Source: RGIG5612 sp963591145 (GTDB taxonomy: Bacteria; Bacillota; Clostridia; Lachnospirales; Lachnospiraceae). From it: DNA of 31,747 nucleotides. Positions 7,537 through 15,336 of this stretch are shown here, in pieces. The notes under the pieces are model-generated. The model saw only the letters and a program-made list of their open reading frames with translations. It was not told where the DNA came from and did no database searches. The stretch lies in contig CAVARE010000074.1 of the NCBI GenBank assembly GCA_963591145.1, positions 1-31,747 of the forward strand, read 5' to 3'. A program made the position numbers and the translations under genes. The stretch's first letter is position 1, and the number at the start of each line of letters is the position of its first letter.

Positions 7537-9408
7537 TCACTCGCTCACTAACTTAACATGTTTTTTATAGAAGGCAACTCCGATCTTAAAGAAACGGGTG
7601 ATGCCTTCTTGTTTCATCGCCGCAATGTATTGTTTGTTATCGATTTGCTCCAGAGCATCATTAGCAGAGGCCTCAAGCTGACTGTCGATAAGTGCCTCGT
7701 CAATGCCGTCTCTTAATACCTTAAGCTCTATAATGATACCAGGCATCTTCTTGTCAAATGGTCTCAGCTGAATATCATATCTGCCGTGGTCGGACTCTCT
7801 ATTAGAGTCCACGCGATACAGGTTGTTCATAACTGCGCAGATTCCGAGGATAAGTCCGTGGTAGAAGTTCTCGTGAGCATAGTCAAATGAACTGATAGAA
7901 TTCAGCAGTAATTTCTGCAGATTATCCTGCAATTTAGGAATATCCTGCGTGATAATGGCCTGCTGTATTGCAATGGCAGTTGACTGAGCGATTACATTTG
8001 TGAGTGCTGACAGAATCTCCTTCTCGTAAACAAAGAAGATTTCCTTGTTAGGGATGGCAATATCGCAGATAGCATTTCCATCATGCAGTTCATTTTTGGT
8101 TACAACCTTCAGATAGCCAGCTGAAAGCAGGAAGCTGTAGATCGTTGTAGGGTTATCATGTATCTCAGGATAGATAACGGAGGTATCAATATAGGATGAA
8201 ATTACTTGCCCTTGCATCAATTTGCGGAGATTATCGGCAGTTTCAGCATCCGCTTCTGCGACGATCTGACGGATGATACTGTTATCGCCGGTGGATTGCC
8301 AATATGCCTTGGCTGAGCAGTTTTCATCCATGTAATTAAGAACAGACCATGGATTGAAAATATCTGTATCGCCGAAGCTGTATCCATCATACCATTCACA
8401 GACTTCATTGTACTTATCTGTCTGGTCGTAGTAATCCATAATGTCACGGATCTCATCCTTGGTGAATCCGAAATATTCACTGTAGCGATTCTCAAGAATG
8501 GAGTTTACTTTCAAGTTGTTGAGACCACTAAATATACTCTCCTTGGCCACACGAAGGATGCCAGTTAGAAATCCATAGGCCAGGTTGGAGTTATCCTTGA
8601 AGGCACCAGACAGCAGATTACGCATAAAACTGGTAATCTGTTCATAGAATCCTTCCATGTAACCTTGCTGGATAGGAGTATCATATTCATCAATGATAAT
8701 AACAGCAGGTCGGTTGTAGTGCTTATTGAGCATATGCGACAGTTCCAGAAATGCTCTGGCCATACTGACCTCTGAAATGGATCCGTTCACAACCCTGCGA
8801 AAATATTCCTTCTCGAATTCATTGCATTTGTCACTTGTCAGCAGAACATCATGACGCAGATATTCATTTGCGATAATCTCGCGGATCGCCGTATAGGTTT
8901 GTTCCCAGGTTGCAAATTTAATATCTTTAAAAGAGACGAAGATGGCAGGATATTTGCCTTGCTCCCGACGATATAATTCTCCGCAGCTCCAGATTTTTTT
9001 ATCCCTGAAATACTTAGAGTTGTCCATATCGCTGATTTCGAAAAATGTCTTCAACATATCCATCGTCAGAGTTTTTCCGAAGCGTCGAGGACGGGTAAAA
9101 AGGGACACCTTAGGCTTGGAATCAATAAATTCCTTGAGCATCAGGGTCTTATCCACATAATAGTACTCTGAGACTAATTCTTTAAAATCCGACACACCGA
9201 TAGGTAAAGGCAATTTGGTAGTCGATTTCATGGCTCGCATGGTCTTATCCCTGCGACCATCAGCCGGTCTTTCGACGTTGTCAGGAATGAGCCATAAGCC
9301 GCCTTCTTTCCTGGCTCCTTCAATTCGTCCATCCCTGCAGAGCGCAGTAATCCTTCTCTCGGTTAATTTCCAACGATCAGCTGCAGTTTTAACATTTATA
9401 TAGCTCAC
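7537..9408 (-). CDS. AAA-ATPase-like/PD-(D/E)XK nuclease-like protein with N-terminal helix-turn-helix
   Basis: 623 residues. Residues 1-50 (YINVKTAADRWKLTERRI...WLIPDN) look like a MerR/excisionase-type DNA-binding helix-turn-helix. Then comes the AAA-ATPase_like block: PIGVSDFKELV, YYYVDKTLML, the P-loop-like FTRPRRFGKTLTMDML and Walker B VIIIDEYDTPI. The C-terminus carries the PD-(D/E)XK-type IIIELKV. Proteins of this architecture occur in many copies in Bacteroidetes and Clostridia; their role is not established. The start is a GTG with GGAGG eight bases upstream. A paralogue without the helix-turn-helix lies at 29572-31263. It converges on the histidine kinase gene with 7 bp between stop codons. 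Confidence 0.8.
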   Translation of the reverse strand: MSYINVKTAADRWKLTERRITALCRDGRIEGARKEGGLWLIPDNVERPADGRRDKTMRAMKSTTKLPLPIGVSDFKELVSEYYYVDKTLMLKEFIDSKPKVSLFTRPRRFGKTLTMDMLKTFFEISDMDNSKYFRDKKIWSCGELYRREQGKYPAIFVSFKDIKFATWEQTYTAIREIIANEYLRHDVLLTSDKCNEFEKEYFRRVVNGSISEVSMARAFLELSHMLNKHYNRPAVIIIDEYDTPIQQGYMEGFYEQITSFMRNLLSGAFKDNSNLAYGFLTGILRVAKESIFSGLNNLKVNSILENRYSEYFGFTKDEIRDIMDYYDQTDKYNEVCEWYDGYSFGDTDIFNPWSVLNYMDENCSAKAYWQSTGDNSIIRQIVAEADAETADNLRKLMQGQVISSYIDTSVIYPEIHDNPTTIYSFLLSAGYLKVVTKNELHDGNAICDIAIPNKEIFFVYEKEILSALTNVIAQSTAIAIQQAIITQDIPKLQDNLQKLLLNSISSFDYAHENFYHGLILGICAVMNNLYRVDSNRESDHGRYDIQLRPFDKKMPGIIIELKVLRDGIDEALIDSQLEASANDALEQIDNKQYIAAMKQEGITRFFKIGVAFYKKHVKLVSE

Positions 9409-9548
9409 AGGGGATACCTCCGTCTTTAATAATGCGTCGAAAGTTTTTCATCCATTGACACAAGGGGACGTGCCGTGGAATCAAACATCTGATATCATCA
9501 ACAGCATTACAACAGATATCAAAGTAGATGTCAAGATAAAAAGAATAA

Positions 9549-9577
9549 TTGACAGATTCGGAGCCTTTCCTTATAGT
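9549..9577 (+). promoter_or_regulatory. Consensus sigma-70 promoter of the DAPG-hydrolase-like gene
   Basis: TTGACA (9549-9554), a 17-bp spacer and TATAGT (9572-9577) form a near-consensus promoter 75 bp before the ATG at 9652. Unlike the two operons downstream it has no TGACA-N2-TGTCA palindromes, so this gene may be expressed independently of the Crp/Fnr-type regulator. Confidence 0.75.
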
Positions 9578-9651
9578 GACAATTGAAGCGGCCGAAGGTA
9601 ATTGGTTTGTTAGTACCTTTTATAAAAAGTCAATTAAGGAGGGAAACATCA

Positions 9652-10512
9652 ATGTCGGATAAAGAACGAACCATCTGGCAGGTACAGAATTGTGGGCGTG
9701 GATCCTGGGAGGTAAATAACTGGGATGCGGAGATTAAAACTATGTCTCTGCAGCTTACAGAAGAAGAACAAAAATCCCCTTATGCCAAATATTTCTATCT
9801 GGGGCCAGCGAATGCAACACTGGAAAATGAGCTTGCAGCGCAAAGGGGAACATTGCTGGCGGAAGAGGAATGCTTTATGCCGGAGGATTATGCCAGAATC
9901 ATGAATACGTCGGAAATCAACAGGCTTCATACAGGATATCGGGTCATGAAAAATGGAATTGGCTTTTCTCTTGTCAGGGTGAAAGGAGAGGGAATCAATG
10001 AAGAAAAAATGCGATTTTTCCAAGATCATTTTAGGCCGGCGGAAAAAGATCTATTTTATAAAATCTGGTTTCCTGGAGCACACCTGCGACATTATATCAA
10101 TATGGCGATTGAAGATGTAGGATGTGGGCTGGAGGCAGTGGAGTTCGTTGCACCTCTTAATGCGCAGATTCTGGGAATCGACAGTAGTCTTGCTGAAAGG
10201 GATGGGGCTTGTATCGGGATTAGCGGTGGAAATGGGATATCTTATCCGCTGTACCACGTTTCGAAGTTCCCTCGTTATGCCACGGCAGTGCGCTATACCA
10301 GAGATCTTCCGGATGGGCAGGAGACGATTTTTACTGTATGGCATGGGGTTCATTGGCAAGATGGAAAAAGTGTGAGAATGATTCCGGAAAATGAGGCAGT
10401 GCCGGAAGCCGATGCCAGAGGTCAGGTGCAACACAGTATGAGGGAACTGCAGACAGAATTTCGAAATGTACAGCTCTTCTGGGATGAGCAGAAGAAATAT
10501 TTCAACAATTAG
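9652..10512 (+). CDS. DAPG hydrolase (PhlG)/phloretin hydrolase-like protein
   Basis: 286 residues, close to PhlG and phloretin hydrolase in length. The segment GYRVMKNGIGFSLVRVKG, then FFQDHFRP and LFYKIWFPGAHLRHY, resembles the DAPG_hydrolase family, where a His-rich region and an acidic residue (here perhaps AIEDVGCG) bind zinc. Known members cleave the C-C bond between an acyl group and a phloroglucinol ring, a retro-Claisen hydrolysis. The ATG follows AAGGAGGG at good spacing; a TTG frame at 9583 overlaps the promoter and was rejected. It is a monocistronic unit with its own promoter and terminator, directly upstream of the importer operon. Substrate is unknown, and the family call rests on remembered motifs rather than an alignment. 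Confidence 0.55.
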   Translation: MSDKERTIWQVQNCGRGSWEVNNWDAEIKTMSLQLTEEEQKSPYAKYFYLGPANATLENELAAQRGTLLAEEECFMPEDYARIMNTSEINRLHTGYRVMKNGIGFSLVRVKGEGINEEKMRFFQDHFRPAEKDLFYKIWFPGAHLRHYINMAIEDVGCGLEAVEFVAPLNAQILGIDSSLAERDGACIGISGGNGISYPLYHVSKFPRYATAVRYTRDLPDGQETIFTVWHGVHWQDGKSVRMIPENEAVPEADARGQVQHSMRELQTEFRNVQLFWDEQKKYFNN

Positions 10513-10535
10513 CAGATAAATATAGTGTTTCAAAG

Positions 10536-10570
10536 GGCTTTTGCAGGTTAATGGTGCAGAAGCCTTTTTT
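10536..10570 (+). terminator. Terminator of the DAPG-hydrolase-like gene
   Basis: GGCTTTTGCA (10536-10545) pairs with TGCAGAAGCC (10555-10564), with one G-U pair, over a nine-base loop, and is followed by six T. It separates this gene from the importer operon. Confidence 0.85.
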
Positions 10571-10591
10571 ATTGAATACTGTCTGACAATG

Positions 10592-10603
10592 TGACATTTG
10601 TCA
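10592..10603 (+). promoter_or_regulatory. Distal Crp/Fnr-type operator of the importer operon
   Basis: TGACATTTGTCA is an inverted repeat (TGACA-TT-TGTCA) inside the longer TGTGACATTTGTCATAT. The same 17 bases recur in front of the second operon at 16633-16649. Its centre lies exactly 32 bp upstream of the proximal palindrome, about three helical turns. Confidence 0.8.
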
Positions 10604-10616
10604 TATTCTTTTCAAT

Positions 10617-10642
10617 GCAGCTATGACATATGTCATAGCTGC
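10617..10642 (+). promoter_or_regulatory. Proximal operator, perfect 26-bp palindrome
   Basis: A perfect 26-bp inverted repeat centred at 10629.5 with core TATGACATATGTCATA. It lies about 42 bp upstream of the transcription start predicted from the -10 box, the position of class II Crp/Fnr activators, where the protein contacts RNA polymerase in place of a -35 element. Confidence 0.85.
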
Positions 10643-10659
10643 GACGTTATTGGCTGCGG

Positions 10660-10665
10660 TAGAAT
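10660..10665 (+). promoter_or_regulatory. -10 box of the importer operon promoter
   Basis: TAGAAT lies 30.5 bp downstream of the proximal palindrome's centre. No recognisable -35 hexamer exists; the palindrome occupies that place, as expected for an activator-dependent promoter. Confidence 0.6.
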
Positions 10666-10734
10666 AACGCTGTAAGGAAGGGAACCAGAGAAGGCTGGAA
10701 AATTTATTTTATGGAAGAAATGGAGGAAACAAAG

Positions 10735-11832
10735 ATGACAATTTCAAGAAAAATTATGGTAACGGTTCTTGCAGTTGCTATGGGGGGAATTTTAATTACT
10801 GCGAGTGGTCTGAATGCGAGGGTTACAAAGGCAGCAGACTACAGCTTTGCAGGAGACATTGTAGGACAGGGTGGTGCTGCCCTGGATCTGTTCGTCAGTG
10901 AGATGCAGTATAATTTTGAAAATGCTGGTTATGACTTCCAAATATACAATGACAATTTTACTGCAGACACGCAGATGTCGAATGTGGAAACCATGGCAGG
11001 CAGAGGTTATGATGGACTTTTGGTATATGGTTGGAATACAGCAGCTTATGAGCAGATTTCATCAATTCTGAAGTCCGCTGGCGCATATTTTACCATGTTT
11101 GATCAGATACCTAATGATGAAACAGTGATCGAAATGCTCAATGAAAACGAATACTATTTGGGTTGTGTCGGTACGGACAGCTACGCTGAAGGCGCACAGG
11201 CGGCGCAGAATATGCTGGCAGATGGATATACGCAGGCGTTGATTCTGGGAGGTTCCGTGGGAGATACGATCCATGACAAGCGAGTTGCGGGATTTACAGA
11301 TGCATTTACCGAAGGCGGAGGAACGTTGATGGCAGCAGCGAGATGCACTGATCCTTCTGAAGGAACTCAGAAGTGTGAAGATCTTCTGATCGCCAACACA
11401 CAGGCACAGGCAATATATGCTCTTTCAGGTGATTATGCGGTAGCAGCCATTGCAGCATTGGATAACCACAGCGATTTAGATATGAAGGTTTATGTATCTG
11501 GCGCAACAGCAGAAAATATCCCTTATATTAAAGATGGAACGATTGCCTATGCGGACAGTGGTTCTAAGATTGTTATCTCTATCGCTTCAGCATTGTTAAT
11601 CAATAACGCAAAAGGCAACCGCATTACTGATGAAGACGGAAATGCTCCGCATTTCAACAATGTGGTTCCATTCGTAATCACAGCGGATAATGCAGACGAT
11701 TTTTCAAAATACTACCTGGAAGGACATCCGCTTTCTGCAGATCAGTTTGCTCAGCTCATCGCAGATGATGTAACTTATGAAACCTTTGTTGAATTTATCG
11801 AGAACTACGGTCTAGAGACAAGCACAAACTAA
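10735..11832 (+). CDS. Sugar-type ABC transporter substrate-binding protein (Peripla_BP_4-like)
   Basis: 365 residues. The N-terminus MTISRKIMVTVLAVAMGGIL is a signal peptide with a likely cleavage after VTKA. The mature part follows the ribose/galactose/AI-2 binding fold: YDFQIYNDNFTADTQMSNVETMAGRGYDGLLVYGW and later DKRVAGFTDAF. It would capture the substrate outside the cell for the permeases and ATPase that follow. The ATG at 10735 has GGAGG eight bases upstream; an in-frame ATG at 10711 does not. Unusually for a Gram-positive binding protein, the signal peptide has no lipobox cysteine, so membrane tethering is unexplained. A stem-loop follows the gene. Confidence 0.88.
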   Translation: MTISRKIMVTVLAVAMGGILITASGLNARVTKAADYSFAGDIVGQGGAALDLFVSEMQYNFENAGYDFQIYNDNFTADTQMSNVETMAGRGYDGLLVYGWNTAAYEQISSILKSAGAYFTMFDQIPNDETVIEMLNENEYYLGCVGTDSYAEGAQAAQNMLADGYTQALILGGSVGDTIHDKRVAGFTDAFTEGGGTLMAAARCTDPSEGTQKCEDLLIANTQAQAIYALSGDYAVAAIAALDNHSDLDMKVYVSGATAENIPYIKDGTIAYADSGSKIVISIASALLINNAKGNRITDEDGNAPHFNNVVPFVITADNADDFSKYYLEGHPLSADQFAQLIADDVTYETFVEFIENYGLETSTN

Positions 11833-11842
11833 TCACAAGGAA

Positions 11843-11876
11843 AATGAGGTCGGTGCGCACGTGTACCAACCTCATT
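11843..11876 (+). other. Intercistronic stem-loop after the binding-protein gene
   Basis: AATGAGGT-C-GGT (11843-11854) pairs with ACC-A-ACCTCATT (11865-11876), leaving one C/A mismatch. No T-run follows. Such structures after binding-protein genes commonly protect the upstream mRNA end or cause partial termination, giving more binding protein than permease. That effect is inferred here. Confidence 0.6.
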
Positions 11877-11894
11877 AAGGAGAAGGGGATTTTT

Positions 11895-12854
11895 ATGGAA
11901 ACAAAAAAGAAAAAAAGTATCGTCCGACTTGTGATTGTTCTTGCAGTGATTGCTGCAGTATGTATCGTTTTTCATTTTCTTACCGGTCGGATATTCCTGA
12001 CAGGCAGCAACATTCTTGCACTTTTTCCACATGCGATTATTCCTTGTTTTCTGGGCTGGGCACTGTGCTTTGTATTTGCCTGTGATTTTACCGATATGTC
12101 ATTAGGCCCCATCGTAATTCTTGCTGCTAATGCGGCTGGCATCCTGGGTTCAACATCACTTGGATATTTCGGGATTATTCTGGGAGCTATGGTGGTATCT
12201 GTTATCTGTGTCATGATTAACTTCCTGTTATTTGCCAAATCCAGGATACCGTCATGGATTGTCAGTATCGGCATGGTAATGGTCTATGAGGCAATAGGTG
12301 TATTTTACTCTAATTATCAGTTTTCACATGGAGGATCTCTCGCTCAGTTAAGTGAAGACATGAGGGGACTTGCCAGAGCACCTATGATTTATATTGTATT
12401 CTTCATTGGGTTTGTTCTTGCATATGTTCTTTATAATTATACAACGATTGGACTGAAGGTTCGGTCCCTGGGAAGTGGGCAGCGTATCTCCGAAGCCATG
12501 GGCATTAACATTGTGAAAACAATATTATTGGTAGGAATTATCGTGGGAATATTTGTAGGATGTTCTGCATTTCTGAATGAAAGCTACAACTCACGTATGA
12601 ATATTAAGAGTGGACTGACAGGCATGACTATGATCTTTCAGCCTATTGCCGCCGTTATGTTGGCGCAGGTTTTAAAATCTCGTATTAATATCATAATTGG
12701 TGTTCCAATCTGTTCTCTTTTTGTTTATGCAATTTTTAATATGCTGACCATTGTGGGCGTTCCATCTGGAACTCTGCAGGAAGCAGTGCTGGGACTGATT
12801 GTAATCGTGTTTGGCATTATGGCACAGCGAGGCGTAAAGAAGGTGGTGAAATAA
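11895..12854 (+). CDS. Sugar-type ABC transporter permease 1 (RbsC/LsrC-like)
   Basis: 319 residues, strongly hydrophobic with multiple membrane helices, for example LVIVLAVIAAVCIVFHFL near the start and ILLVGIIVGIFVGCSAFL further in. TDMSLGPIVILAANAAGIL and the cytoplasmic stretch VRSLGSGQRISEAMGINI match BPD_transp_2 permeases of ribose/AI-2-type importers. Start: ATG 11895 behind AAGGAGAAGGGG; an earlier in-frame ATG (11844) lies in the stem-loop and was rejected. The stop overlaps the ATPase start by one base (TAATG), indicating translational coupling. It should pair with the second permease at 14356 as a heterodimer. Confidence 0.88.
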   Translation: METKKKKSIVRLVIVLAVIAAVCIVFHFLTGRIFLTGSNILALFPHAIIPCFLGWALCFVFACDFTDMSLGPIVILAANAAGILGSTSLGYFGIILGAMVVSVICVMINFLLFAKSRIPSWIVSIGMVMVYEAIGVFYSNYQFSHGGSLAQLSEDMRGLARAPMIYIVFFIGFVLAYVLYNYTTIGLKVRSLGSGQRISEAMGINIVKTILLVGIIVGIFVGCSAFLNESYNSRMNIKSGLTGMTMIFQPIAAVMLAQVLKSRINIIIGVPICSLFVYAIFNMLTIVGVPSGTLQEAVLGLIVIVFGIMAQRGVKKVVK

Positions 12855-14356
12855 TGGAAACGATTTTAGAAGTAAAAGGACTTTGCAAATATTTTGGACC
12901 TACTATTGCCAATGACCATATTGATTTTTCTCTGCAGAAGGGCGAGGTGCGAGGACTGGCGGGAGAGAATGGATCAGGCAAATCTACGCTTTTGCAACAG
13001 ATTGCGGGCATTTATCTGAAGGATGAGGGGACCATTACACTTCATGGGAAACCTTATGATCCTAAAAGTCCGTTAGATGCAAAAAAGAACAAGATTGGAA
13101 TTGTAGTGCAGGAGCTGGGTGTGCTAAACACGCTGCCTGCAGGCATGAATGTTTTTGCGGGAAGTTGGGATCGCTTCGCCAAATTTGGATTCGTGAATAT
13201 CAAAAAGATGTATAGGAAGGCAGAGGAAATCTTTGAGGAATACGGATTGATGAAAATTCCTCTGAACGGAGACTGTTCGGAAATGCATATCGAATCCCGA
13301 AAAATGCTGGAACTCGCCAGGGCGCTTTCTGAGAATCCTGACATTTTAATTCTGGACGAGCTGACACAGTCATTGTCTCAAAACAATCGTGAAATGCTCT
13401 ATCGGTTAATCCAGCGCCTGAAAAGTGAAGGCAAGACCATTGTGATAATTACACATGATCTGGAGGAAATGCTGGAGCTATGCGATAACATTACCGTGCT
13501 GCGGGATGGAAAAATCATAGCGGATCGAAAAAGCAGCGAATTGACGGTAGATGAGATTAAACGTTTGATGGTAGGACGAGAGGTTAATTCTGCATACTAT
13601 CGGGATGATCTGGAAGCAAGTTATGAGGATGAGGTGGTGCTGAAGGTGGAAAAGGTGAATGTTCCTAACGCACTGGAAGGAGTTTCCTTCGAGCTTCACA
13701 AAGGGGAAATCCTTGGATTTGGAGGACTGAGTGATTCCGGTATCCATGATGTCGGCATGGCAATTTTTGGGCTTTCTGAAGGACGAAGTGGTGAAGTCCG
13801 ATTATGTGGACAGGAGAGTATCGAGATCAATAATGCTGTTACTGCACAGAAACACGGTATGGCATATGTACCAAAGGACAGAGACGGAGCAGCTCTTATG
13901 ATTTCGGATACCATCCTTAGCAATTTCGTTCTTCCATCAACACAGGAGCTGCAGGGAAGAGCAATGCATCTGCGGCCAGGTAAACTGAAGGCATTTGCAC
14001 AGAAGGGAATCAAGGAATTTAATGTCAAATGCACCGGACCAGAACAGCGTATGTCAGATCTTTCAGGAGGAAATAAGCAGAAGGTCAACTTGGGAAGGTG
14101 GCTTTTGAAGGATCTGAATGTGTTGGTACTGGACTGCCCGACCAGAGGGGTAGATGTCAGTGTCAAGGCATATATCTATCATGTTATGGCGGAAGCGAAG
14201 AAAAAGGGACTGTCTATGATACTGATTTCGGATGAGCTTCCAGAGCTTCTGGGTATGTCAGACAGATTATTGGTGATGAAGGATGGAAGAATCACAGGAG
14301 AATTTACAAGGGGAGAGAATTTCACCCAGGAAGCATTGATTGAGGTGATGGTTTAA
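12854..14356 (+). CDS. Double ABC ATPase of a sugar-type importer (RbsA/LsrA-like), asymmetric sites
   Basis: 500 residues, two nucleotide-binding domains as in RbsA/MglA. NBD1 has an intact Walker A (GENGSGKST, 37-45) and Walker B Glu169 (ILILDELT), but its LSxGxxQ signature is replaced by MHIESRKM. NBD2 has a good signature (LSGGNKQ, from 403), but a degenerate Walker A (GGLSDSGIHD) and Cys428 in place of the catalytic Glu (LDCPTRGVDV). One composite site (NBD1 Walker motifs plus NBD2 signature) should therefore be active and the other dead, a more extreme form of the asymmetry known in this class. One-base stop/start overlaps on both sides couple it to the two permeases. Confidence 0.88.
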   Translation: METILEVKGLCKYFGPTIANDHIDFSLQKGEVRGLAGENGSGKSTLLQQIAGIYLKDEGTITLHGKPYDPKSPLDAKKNKIGIVVQELGVLNTLPAGMNVFAGSWDRFAKFGFVNIKKMYRKAEEIFEEYGLMKIPLNGDCSEMHIESRKMLELARALSENPDILILDELTQSLSQNNREMLYRLIQRLKSEGKTIVIITHDLEEMLELCDNITVLRDGKIIADRKSSELTVDEIKRLMVGREVNSAYYRDDLEASYEDEVVLKVEKVNVPNALEGVSFELHKGEILGFGGLSDSGIHDVGMAIFGLSEGRSGEVRLCGQESIEINNAVTAQKHGMAYVPKDRDGAALMISDTILSNFVLPSTQELQGRAMHLRPGKLKAFAQKGIKEFNVKCTGPEQRMSDLSGGNKQKVNLGRWLLKDLNVLVLDCPTRGVDVSVKAYIYHVMAEAKKKGLSMILISDELPELLGMSDRLLVMKDGRITGEFTRGENFTQEALIEVMV

Positions 14357-15324
14357 TGAAAAATAGAATCGATATACGAAAACTGGTTCCTTTTATCACG
14401 TTGGTGGTGATCCTGCTGCTATTCGGAATTCTGACCAAAGGCAAAATGTTCACTCCATTTAACTTGAATTCTTTGTTGAATCAGGTCGTGGTGTTGCTGA
14501 TTCTGTGCAGTGGGGCGATTTTTGTGGTGGCGCTTGGGTGCAGCGATCTGTCGGTAGGTGTTAATGCAGGACTAAGTGCTGTAGTAGGAGATGCTGTGTT
14601 TACAGCAACGGGAAGTGTATTGCTAATGCTGCTTACTGCATTTGCGATAGGCGTTGGACTTGGTGCTTTAAATGGCATCATCAACGCAAAATTTAAAGTG
14701 CCTTCTTTCATGGTGACTCTTGCTATGCTGATCGGAGTCCGGGGAATCATCAATTATATTCAGAGCTTTACGGGACTTACTTATGCCGGAGCATTTATTA
14801 AGGCTATTGATAAGGTTTATATTAAGCTTCCATTTTTGCTTCTGATACTTGTACTTTCATGGTATTTTCTGGAGCGGACATCCTTCGGAAGGAATATCAA
14901 GGCAATCGGTGAAAATGAGGTGCTGGCTGTCAGCGTGGGTAAGCCTGTGATCAGTTTGAAAATAATTTGTTTTATGATCTCGGGACTAACTGCAGCAATT
15001 GCAGGAATGTTTATTATTGCAAGAAGCGGAGGTACGACTACATCTATGGGCACCATGTTTGAAATGCGTTCGTTAATTGCAATCTATGTAGGAGGCATAC
15101 TTGTGAAAGGTGGTTCGACTGCTTCCACCTACAAGATGATCATTGGATGTCTGGTATTTGTCATTATTGAAAATGGTCTGAAACTGATGGGAATCGCATC
15201 CAGTGAATACTCAGAACTGATCGAGGGAATATTGCTGATGGTAATCTTATTTATCACCATTCGTACAGAGGGTATGAGTCTCGGATCAAATAAAAAGAAA
15301 CAGGCAGAGATCAAAGCGGAATAA
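14356..15324 (+). CDS. Sugar-type ABC transporter permease 2 (RbsC/LsrD-like)
   Basis: 322 residues with multiple hydrophobic helices (LVPFITLVVILLLFGILTKG, QVVVLLILCSGAIFVVALG). The block SDLSVGVNAGLSAVVGDAVF and the loop RTSFGRNIKAIGENEVLAVSVG are typical of BPD_transp_2 permeases. The ATG overlaps the ATPase stop by one base. It is the second, non-identical permease of the importer, an arrangement like lsrC/lsrD. The next gene starts 12 bp further on. Confidence 0.88.
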   Translation: MKNRIDIRKLVPFITLVVILLLFGILTKGKMFTPFNLNSLLNQVVVLLILCSGAIFVVALGCSDLSVGVNAGLSAVVGDAVFTATGSVLLMLLTAFAIGVGLGALNGIINAKFKVPSFMVTLAMLIGVRGIINYIQSFTGLTYAGAFIKAIDKVYIKLPFLLLILVLSWYFLERTSFGRNIKAIGENEVLAVSVGKPVISLKIICFMISGLTAAIAGMFIIARSGGTTTSMGTMFEMRSLIAIYVGGILVKGGSTASTYKMIIGCLVFVIIENGLKLMGIASSEYSELIEGILLMVILFITIRTEGMSLGSNKKKQAEIKAE

Positions 15325-15336
15325 ACGGAGCAAGAT

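Noticed and set aside
9404..9586. A 60-codon plus-strand open stretch ending AFPYSDN before the DAPG-hydrolase-like gene
   Set aside because: No start codon with a ribosome site, no recognised family, and it overlaps the start of the minus-strand gene and a near-perfect promoter. Its composition could equally be a short leftover of an older gene.
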